In this document: one piece after another, positions 6,532-11,717 of the stretch
Layout: every line of letters starts with the position of its first letter
Position numbering within the stretch: position 1 is the stretch's first letter
Source of the DNA: Ramlibacter sp.
Lineage (GTDB): Bacteria; Pseudomonadota; Gammaproteobacteria; Burkholderiales; Burkholderiaceae_C
Reading direction: 5' to 3'
Assembly: GCA_026785815.1 (NCBI GenBank)
Contig: JAJAZH010000049.1
Span: 1 to 11,717, forward strand
Length of the DNA stretch: 11,717 nt
The notes under the pieces: model-generated
What the model saw: the letters and a program-made list of their open reading frames with translations, nothing else
What the model was told of the DNA's origin: nothing
Database searches by the model: none
Program-made: the position numbers and the translations under genes

Positions 6532-8706
6532 TCAGGCCTTGAGGTAATCCTGTCGCCCGCCCAACCAGCGGGTCACATGCTTGTCGGCCAGTGCCGGATG
6601 CTGGTCCAGCAACTGCGGAGCCAGGCGGCGCGCCGCTTCCAGCAGTTCGGTGTCGGTTGCGAGATCCGCAAACCGCAACAGCGACGCGCCCGATTGCCGC
6701 GAACCCATGAACTCGCCCGGCCCGCGGATTTCCAGGTCGCGCCGGGCGATCTCGAAGCCGTCGCTGGTTTCGACCATGGCCTTGAGCCGGGCGCGGGCGG
6801 TCTGGCCCAAGCGCGTGGCGTCGCCGGTCGAATAGAGCAGCACGCACGCGGAAGCCGCCGCACCGCGGCCGACTCGTCCCCGCAACTGGTGCAGCTGGGA
6901 CAGGCCGAATCGTTCGGCATGCTCGATCACCATCAGCGAGGCATTGGCGACGTCGACGCCGACCTCGATCACCGTGGTCGACACCAGCACGCCCATCTGG
7001 CCCCCGGTAAAGAGCGACATCACCGCTTTCTTCTCCGCCGACGCCATGCGCGAGTGCAGCAATCCGATGACGAGGCCGGGCAGCGCGGCGGCCAGCGCTT
7101 CATGGGGCGCCGTGGCATTGGTCAGGTCCAGCGCCTCGCTTTCCTCGATCAGGGGACACACCCAGTACACCTGGCGGCCCTGTTCGAGCTGGCCGCGGAT
7201 GCGCTCGATGACCTCGTCGCGCCGGCTCTCGGCGACCAGCTTGGTGACCACCGGCGTGCGGCCCGGCGGCAGCTCGTCGATCGTCGAGACGTCCAGGTCC
7301 GCGTAATAACTCATGGCCAGCGTGCGCGGAATCGGCGTGGCGGACATCATCAGCAGATGCGGTTCGCGCTGCGCGCAAACCGCACTGGCGGTGGATGTGC
7401 TCGCCCCCTCCCCGGCCCTCCCCCGACGGGGGGAGGGTTCTGCTTCCCGGGTCATCTTGCCGCGCAGGGCCAATCTCTGCTCAACGCCAAACCTGTGCTG
7501 CTCGTCGATGATGGCCAGCGCCAGGTTTCGAAACTGCACCTGGTCCTGGATCACGGCGTGGGTGCCGATCACCAGCGCGGCCTCGCCACTCGCCACCAGC
7601 CGCAGCATTTCGGCTCGCTCCTTTTTCTTCTGGCTGCCCGTCAGCCAGGCGATCCGCTGGCCGCGCGGCGCGAGCAGCGGCTCCAGCCAGCCGATCAGCT
7701 TGCCGAAATGCTGTTGCGCGAGGATTTCGGTCGGCGCCATCAGCGCGCACTGCCAGCCCGCATCGATCGCGATGGCAGCGCCCAAAGCCGCGACGATGGT
7801 CTTGCCGGACCCGACATCGCCTTGCAGCAGCCGGTGCATCGGCACGGTTGTGGCCAGGTCGCGCGCAATCTCCTCGCTGACCCGGCGCTGCGCTGACGTC
7901 AGCTGGAACGGCAGGGCGGCGAGCAGCTGCTCGTGCAGCAGCAGCGGCATGCTGGCGGCGGCGTCCCCCTGAGGCTTGAGCCGCACCGGACTGAGCGCAG
8001 GTGAGCGCAGCGCTGCCCGTTCCCGCTTGCTTTGCAGCTGCGACAGCTGCTGCGCCAGCAGTTCCTCGGCCTTCAGGCGCTGCCAGGCCGGATGGCTGCG
8101 GTCTTCCAGCGCAGCCAGGGAGGTGTCGGGCGTTGGCTGGTGCAGGAAGGACAAGGCGCGGCGCAGGTCCCAGCCGGCGGCCAGCCCGAACTCCTGCTCG
8201 AAACCTGGCGCAACGGTGCTGCCGAGATCGGCGCGGCCCAGACCTCCCAGGACCGCCTTGCGCAGATAGGCCTGCGGCAGGCTGGCCGAGCTTGGATAGA
8301 CCGGCGTCAGCGACTGCGGCAGCTCGACCCCGGCGGGGCGACAGGTCGGGTGGACCATCTGGAATCCGAGCAGACCGCCCCTGATTTCGCCGCGGGCCCG
8401 GATCCGCGTGCCGACCGCAAGTGCCTTCTGCTGCGACGGATAGAAACTGAAAAAGCGCAGCACGCAGGTGTCGCTGTCATCGTCCACCGTCACGACCAGC
8501 TGGCGCCGCGGACGGTAGGCGATCTCGCAAGCCGTGACCGTGCCCTCGATCTGCACCACGTCGCCTTCGCGGCAATCGCGCAGCATGACGATGCGGGTCT
8601 CGTCTTCATACCGAAGCGGCAGGTGCAGGGCGAGGTCGATGTCGCGGCCCAGCCCCAGCTTGAGAAGCGCTCTTTGCGGCGCCGAAAGGGCCTGGGGCAG
8701 GGGCAT
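6532..8706 (-). CDS. recG: ATP-dependent DNA helicase RecG
   Basis: A 724-residue superfamily 2 helicase that regresses stalled forks and processes branched DNA. The N-terminal wedge/OB region includes HLPLRYEDET and LRFFSFYPSQQKALAVG. The helicase core has Walker A GDVGSGKT (296-303), Walker B DEQH (401-404), motif III SATPIPRTLA (455-464), TTVIEVGVDV and motif VI HQLRGRVGRG (606-615), then the RecG-specific C-terminal region RRDLEIRGPGEFMGSRQSG. It is about 30 residues longer than E. coli RecG (693). Much of the difference is an Arg/Gly/Ser/Thr-rich insertion at about 419-447 between motifs II and III, part of which is encoded by a GC-rich perfect inverted repeat. Motifs on both sides are intact, so the protein is probably functional. 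It leads a recG-oxyR unit and diverges from queA. Start 8706 gives a normal short N-terminus; the upstream AGG is a weak ribosome site. Confidence 0.96.
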   Translation of the reverse strand: MPLPQALSAPQRALLKLGLGRDIDLALHLPLRYEDETRIVMLRDCREGDVVQIEGTVTACEIAYRPRRQLVVTVDDDSDTCVLRFFSFYPSQQKALAVGTRIRARGEIRGGLLGFQMVHPTCRPAGVELPQSLTPVYPSSASLPQAYLRKAVLGGLGRADLGSTVAPGFEQEFGLAAGWDLRRALSFLHQPTPDTSLAALEDRSHPAWQRLKAEELLAQQLSQLQSKRERAALRSPALSPVRLKPQGDAAASMPLLLHEQLLAALPFQLTSAQRRVSEEIARDLATTVPMHRLLQGDVGSGKTIVAALGAAIAIDAGWQCALMAPTEILAQQHFGKLIGWLEPLLAPRGQRIAWLTGSQKKKERAEMLRLVASGEAALVIGTHAVIQDQVQFRNLALAIIDEQHRFGVEQRLALRGKMTREAEPSPRRGRAGEGASTSTASAVCAQREPHLLMMSATPIPRTLAMSYYADLDVSTIDELPPGRTPVVTKLVAESRRDEVIERIRGQLEQGRQVYWVCPLIEESEALDLTNATAPHEALAAALPGLVIGLLHSRMASAEKKAVMSLFTGGQMGVLVSTTVIEVGVDVANASLMVIEHAERFGLSQLHQLRGRVGRGAAASACVLLYSTGDATRLGQTARARLKAMVETSDGFEIARRDLEIRGPGEFMGSRQSGASLLRFADLATDTELLEAARRLAPQLLDQHPALADKHVTRWLGGRQDYLKA
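7416..7437. repeat. GC-rich perfect inverted repeat inside recG
   Basis: CCCTCCCCC (7416-7424) and GGGGGAGGG (7429-7437) are perfect reverse complements around the 4-base loop GACG, and more C-rich sequence flanks the left arm. It would form a very stable hairpin in recG mRNA or in single-stranded DNA. It sits inside the segment that looks inserted relative to E. coli RecG. The form resembles the short palindromic elements that many proteobacteria carry between genes and sometimes inside genes; family membership is not shown, and no second copy exists in this window. Confidence 0.7.
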
Positions 8707-8811
8707 GGGACAATTCTGCCTGCTCTCGATTCACTCCCTGGAACGGGGCCCATGCAGCGCGTCGCGATGCATTTTCGATTCTGTCCTCAGCGGCGCGTAG
8801 CGCCCTCAAGC
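8707..8811. promoter_or_regulatory. Divergent recG/queA control region
   Basis: These 105 bases separate the divergent recG and queA starts, so promoters for the recG-oxyR and queA-tgt units are expected here. I cannot pick out convincing -35/-10 pairs on either strand. In-frame ATGs at 8752 and 8767 could in principle lengthen QueA, but the family's N-terminus starts at 8812. The only clear structure is the small hairpin at 8792-8804. Confidence 0.35.
8792..8804 (+). repeat. Short hairpin in the queA leader
   Basis: GGCGC and GCGCC flank a 3-base loop (GTA), a perfect 5-bp stem ending 7 bases before the queA ATG, where a Shine-Dalgarno would normally be; none is visible. It could influence initiation, but a short GC stem is easily found by chance in a genome this GC-rich. 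Confidence 0.35.
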
Positions 8812-9894
8812 ATGCGCAGCTTCACCCTCAGCGACTTCGATTTCGCCCTGCCTCCCGATCTGATCGCCCAGCATCCGGCCGCCGAACGCTCCGGTTCGCG
8901 GTTGCTCGATGGCACGCAGGCGGCGCCGATCGACCGCGTCTTCCGCGAGTTGCCGTCGCTGCTGCGGAGTGGCGACCTGATGGTGTTCAACGACACGAGC
9001 GTGGTGAAAGCGCGCCTGTTCGGCGAGAAGTCGACCGGCGGCAAGCTGGAGCTGCTGATCGAGCGGGTGCTGCAGGGCCGCGACGTGGTCGCGCACATGA
9101 AGGTCAGCAAGAAACCGGCGATCGGGTCGCTGCTGCAAATGGCTGGCGGCTTCAGCGCGTTACTGACCGGTCGCTGGCCAGAGCAAGACGGCCCATTGTT
9201 CCGTTTCACGTTCAGCGACGACCCGTATGAAGTGATGGCGCGTCACGGTCATGTGCCGCTGCCGCCGTATATCGAGCGCCCTGGGGGTGACGGTGAACGC
9301 CCCGTCGGCGGCGGCGCGCACGCGGCCCCAGCCTCGGCCGAAGACGAGCTGCGCTACCAGACCATCTTCGCGAAGCACCCCGGCGCAGTGGCCGCGCCGA
9401 CTGCAGCGCTTCATTTCGACGAGGGCGTGCTGGCGCAACTCGCGGCCCGCGGCGTGCAGCACTGCACCATCACGCTGCACGTCGGCGCCGGCACCTTCCA
9501 GCCGGTGAAGACCGAGAACATCGCAGCGCACCGGATGCACCGCGAACGCTATGCCGTGCCTGAACCGGCACGCAAGGCCGTCGCAGAGACCCGGCAGCGG
9601 GGCGGTCGCATCGTTGCCGTGGGGACCACGACGGTGCGGACCCTGGAATCCTGGGCGCTCAGCGGCGAGGCCGCGGGTGACACCAGCATCTTCATCACGC
9701 CCGGCTTCAAGTTCCAGCTGACCGACTTGCTGCTGACCAATTTCCACTTGCCCAGATCCACACTCATGATGATGATCAGCGCCTTCGCGGGCTACGATCA
9801 CGTGCTGGCCCTCTACCGACATGCGATCGAACAGCGCTACCGCTTTTTCAGCTACGGCGATGCGATGCTGCTGGCGAAGCGAGACCCGAGCTGA
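8812..9894 (+). CDS. queA: S-adenosylmethionine:tRNA ribosyltransferase-isomerase QueA
   Basis: A 360-residue cytosolic enzyme that transfers and isomerises the ribosyl group of S-adenosylmethionine onto preQ1-modified tRNA, giving epoxyqueuosine. Family blocks appear in order: LSDFDFALPPDLIAQHPAAE (6-25), GDLMVFNDTSVVKARLFGEK (about 54-73), GHVPLPPYIERP, KHPGAVAAPTAALHFDE, TLHVGAGTFQPVKTE, AVGTTTVRTLES, LTNFHLPRSTLMMMISAFAG and the C-terminal YRFFSYGDAMLL. Length is close to E. coli QueA (356). About 16 extra residues rich in Gly, Ala and Pro follow P157, between PPYIERP and the YQTIF block. The start at 8812 matches the conserved MRSFTLSDF opening. The stop and the tgt start share one base (TGATG), so the two are translationally coupled in one operon, QueA acting after Tgt. 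Confidence 0.97.
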   Translation: MRSFTLSDFDFALPPDLIAQHPAAERSGSRLLDGTQAAPIDRVFRELPSLLRSGDLMVFNDTSVVKARLFGEKSTGGKLELLIERVLQGRDVVAHMKVSKKPAIGSLLQMAGGFSALLTGRWPEQDGPLFRFTFSDDPYEVMARHGHVPLPPYIERPGGDGERPVGGGAHAAPASAEDELRYQTIFAKHPGAVAAPTAALHFDEGVLAQLAARGVQHCTITLHVGAGTFQPVKTENIAAHRMHRERYAVPEPARKAVAETRQRGGRIVAVGTTTVRTLESWALSGEAAGDTSIFITPGFKFQLTDLLLTNFHLPRSTLMMMISAFAGYDHVLALYRHAIEQRYRFFSYGDAMLLAKRDPS

Positions 9895-11054
9895 TGCTCG
9901 AATTTGAACTGCTGCGCACCGAAGGCCTGGCGCGCCGCGGCCGCCTGACCCTCAACCATGGCGTGGTGGAGACGCCGATCTTCATGCCGGTGGGCACCTA
10001 CGGCACGGTCAAGGGCGTCACGCCGCGCTCGCTCCAGGAGATGGATGCGCAGATCATCCTGGGCAACACCTTTCATCTGTGGATGCGGCCGGGCCTCGAC
10101 GTGCTGCAGCAGTTCGGCGGCCTGCACCGGTTCGAGCGCTGGGACCAGCCGATCCTGACCGACTCCGGCGGCTTCCAGGTGTGGAGCCTGGGCGAGATGC
10201 GCAAGATCAGCGAGGAAGGCGTGAAGTTCGCGTCGCCGGTCAACGGCGACAAGCTGTTCCTGACGCCCGAGATCTCGATGCAGATCCAGACCCTGCTGAA
10301 CTCGGACATCGCGATGCAGTTCGACGAGTGCACGCCGTACGACACCAAGGGCCATCGCACGACCGAAGAGGAAGCGCGAGTGTCGATGGAGTTGAGCCGA
10401 CGCTGGGCCGCGCGCTGCAAGACCGAGTTCGCCCGGTTGGAAAACCCGAACGCGCTGTTCGGCATCGTGCAGCGCGGGATGTTCGAATCGTTGCGCGAGC
10501 AATCGCTCGCGGCGCTGGTGGAGATGGATTTCCCGGGTTACGCGGTCGGCGGCGTCAGCGTGGGCGAGCCGAAGGAGGAGATGCTGCGCATCATGGCGCA
10601 CACGCCGCAGCGCCTGCCGCAGCACAAGCCGCGCTACCTGATGGGCGTGGGAACGCCGGAAGACCTGATCGAGGGCGTGGCGCAAGGCGTCGACATGTTC
10701 GATTGCGTGATGCCGACCCGCAATGCCCGCAATGGCCACCTGTTCACCCGCTTCGGCGACCTGAAGATCCGCAACGCCCGCCATCGCACCGACGAGCGGC
10801 CGCTCGACGAAACTTGCAGCTGCTATGCGTGCAGCGGGACGACGTCAGCCACCGGGGTGGTCGCCGGAGGTTTTTCCCGGGCCTACCTGCACCACCTGGA
10901 ACGCTGCGGCGAGATGCTGGGCCCGATGCTTGCGACGATCCACAACCTGCACTACTACCTGAACCTGATGCGCGAAATCCGGGAGGCACTGGAGGCGGAG
11001 CGCTTTGCGGCGTTCGTGCAGCAGTTCAGGCGGGACCGGGCGCGCGGGGTGTAG
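9894..11054 (+). CDS. tgt: tRNA-guanine(34) transglycosylase Tgt
   Basis: A 386-residue zinc enzyme that swaps guanine-34 for preQ1 in tRNAs with GUN anticodons, the base-exchange step of queuosine synthesis. The fold begins at residue 1. D90 in LTDSGGFQV and D270 in VDMFDCVMPTRNARNG correspond to the general acid/base and nucleophilic aspartates of the family. The zinc ligands are C308, C310, C313 and H350. In E. coli the third Cys and the His are 26 residues apart; here they are 37 apart because of 11 extra residues (TTSATGVVAGG region) before FSRAYLHHL, which also accounts for the length difference from E. coli Tgt (375). All ligands remain, so activity is expected. Its start overlaps the queA stop by one base, and its last 29 bases overlap the convergent acyltransferase gene. 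Confidence 0.97.
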   Translation: MLEFELLRTEGLARRGRLTLNHGVVETPIFMPVGTYGTVKGVTPRSLQEMDAQIILGNTFHLWMRPGLDVLQQFGGLHRFERWDQPILTDSGGFQVWSLGEMRKISEEGVKFASPVNGDKLFLTPEISMQIQTLLNSDIAMQFDECTPYDTKGHRTTEEEARVSMELSRRWAARCKTEFARLENPNALFGIVQRGMFESLREQSLAALVEMDFPGYAVGGVSVGEPKEEMLRIMAHTPQRLPQHKPRYLMGVGTPEDLIEGVAQGVDMFDCVMPTRNARNGHLFTRFGDLKIRNARHRTDERPLDETCSCYACSGTTSATGVVAGGFSRAYLHHLERCGEMLGPMLATIHNLHYYLNLMREIREALEAERFAAFVQQFRRDRARGV

Positions 11055-11717
11055 CGCCCAGCAACGCGCTGACCCGGGCGTGAAGCAGTTCGGGGCTGAC
11101 CAGCTCCGGCGCCAGCGGCTGCCCGACATTCAGTCCCACCCGGCTGAACATGCCGCGCCGGAACGGCCGCACCATGGCGCCGCCCTGCTCGATCCGGCTG
11201 AAGAACGAGCCCCACAGGTTGGTCAGCGCCATGGGAATCACCGGCACCGGCTGGCGCTCGAGGATCTTCATGATCCCGCCCTTGAACACCTGCAATTCGC
11301 CGTTCTTCGTGATCCCGCCCTCGGGGAAGATGGCCAGCAGCTCGCCGTCGCGCAGCACCTGCGCCGCCGCCTCGAACGCAGCCTCGTAGGCGACCGCATC
11401 CTGCGCGCGCGGCGCGATCGGGATCGCCTTGGCCAGCCGGAACAAGGCTCCCAGCACCGGCACCCTGAAGATGCGGTGGTCCATCACGAAGCGGATCGGC
11501 CGCGGGCTCGCCGCCATCAGCAGCACGGCGTCGACGAAGCTCACGTGATTGCAGACCAGGATCGCCGCACCCGACACCGGGATGTTCTCTTCCTGCCGGA
11601 TCTGGAAGCGGTACGCGATGTGTGAGGCCACCCAGGCCACGAACCGCAGCAAGTATTCCGGCACCAGCATGAAGATGTAGAACGCGACGACTGCGTTGGC
11701 GAGTCCCACCGCCAGGA
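11026..11717 (-). CDS. PlsC-type acyltransferase domain, probably the C-terminus of an MFS/acyltransferase fusion (partial)
   Basis: The minus-strand frame is open from the right edge to TGA at 11028-11026, giving about 230 residues with no convincing start; the first in-window GTG (11709) continues upstream as coding. It opens with a hydrophobic helix (ANAVVAFYIFMLVPEYLLRF), then a phospholipid/glycerol-phosphate acyltransferase domain: HX4D catalytic motif in NHVSFVD (11550-11530), the FRLAKAIPIAP block, FPEGGIT (11328-11308) and VIPMALTNLWGSFF. Such domains acylate lysophospholipids or lysophosphatidic acid at the inner membrane. The helix resembles the last transporter helix of MFS (LplT-like) proteins fused to an acyltransferase that I recall from Burkholderiales; the MFS half is outside the window, so the fusion is inferred. 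A stand-alone membrane-anchored PlsC homologue is the alternative. Its last 29 bases overlap tgt tail to tail. Confidence 0.85.
   Translation of the reverse strand, partial: LAVGLANAVVAFYIFMLVPEYLLRFVAWVASHIAYRFQIRQEENIPVSGAAILVCNHVSFVDAVLLMAASPRPIRFVMDHRIFRVPVLGALFRLAKAIPIAPRAQDAVAYEAAFEAAAQVLRDGELLAIFPEGGITKNGELQVFKGGIMKILERQPVPVIPMALTNLWGSFFSRIEQGGAMVRPFRRGMFSRVGLNVGQPLAPELVSPELLHARVSALLGATPRAPGPA

Noticed and set aside
6506..6847. Longer oxyR starting at 6847
   Set aside because: The added residues are a shadow of the recG C-terminus. The conserved LysR N-terminus and the Cys numbering of 199 and 208 fit the start at 6505.
6505..7896. Plus-strand open frame of 463 codons opposite recG
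   Set aside because: Antisense shadow of recG. The composition is low-complexity and no family is recognisable.
8032..8811. In-frame upstream extension of queA to 8032
   Set aside because: Most of it lies opposite recG, and QueA homology begins exactly at 8812. The internal ATGs at 8752 and 8767 lack support.
8707..8811. preQ1 riboswitch ahead of queA-tgt
   Set aside because: There is no H-type pseudoknot layout with an A-rich tail; only a 5-bp hairpin is seen.
1..11717. tRNA or rRNA genes, CRISPR arrays, transposons, phage or defence genes
   Set aside because: I looked for cloverleaf ends, regular direct repeats, transposase motifs and foreign base composition across the window and found none. 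This is by eye, not by a covariance or profile search.

Overview
This 11.7 kb, GC-rich chromosomal segment carries mostly housekeeping genes, packed tightly on both strands. The proteins and gene order (recG-oxyR-dps-ubiA on one strand, queA-tgt diverging from recG) point to a betaproteobacterium of the Burkholderiales, most likely Comamonadaceae. This is a family-resemblance judgement made by eye. I see no tRNA, rRNA, CRISPR array, insertion sequence, phage gene or integration scar, and no gene-free stretch over 300 bases.

Layout from left to right. Positions 1-1333 (minus) hold a two-component pair: a LuxR-type response regulator, then the membrane N-terminus of a sensor kinase that runs off the left edge and is cut by an in-frame TAA at codon 94. 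Next comes aerobic glycerol-3-phosphate dehydrogenase glpD (minus, 1469-3052), divergent from proC (plus, proline synthesis). proC meets ubiA (minus, ubiquinone synthesis) tail to tail. Positions 4908-8706 (minus) hold recG, oxyR and dps, read in that order toward ubiA. From 8812 on the plus strand, queA and tgt form an overlapping queuosine-tRNA operon. The 3' end of tgt overlaps by 29 bases a minus-strand acyltransferase that runs off the right edge, probably the end of an MFS-transporter/acyltransferase fusion.

How the genes work together. RecG, OxyR and Dps form a stress and DNA-protection block: OxyR is the peroxide sensor with both redox cysteines at 199 and 208, and an OxyR-like operator (inner CTAT-N7-ATAG exact) lies upstream of dps. 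UbiA and GlpD both bear on the quinone pool. QueA and Tgt carry out successive steps of queuosine modification.

Points worth a second look: the nonsense codon in the sensor kinase; a GC-rich perfect inverted repeat coinciding with an in-frame insertion in the RecG helicase core; insertions in QueA and in the zinc loop of Tgt; a methionine in Dps where E. coli Dps has an acidic iron ligand; and the OxyR-like operator. I found no convincing new multi-gene system.
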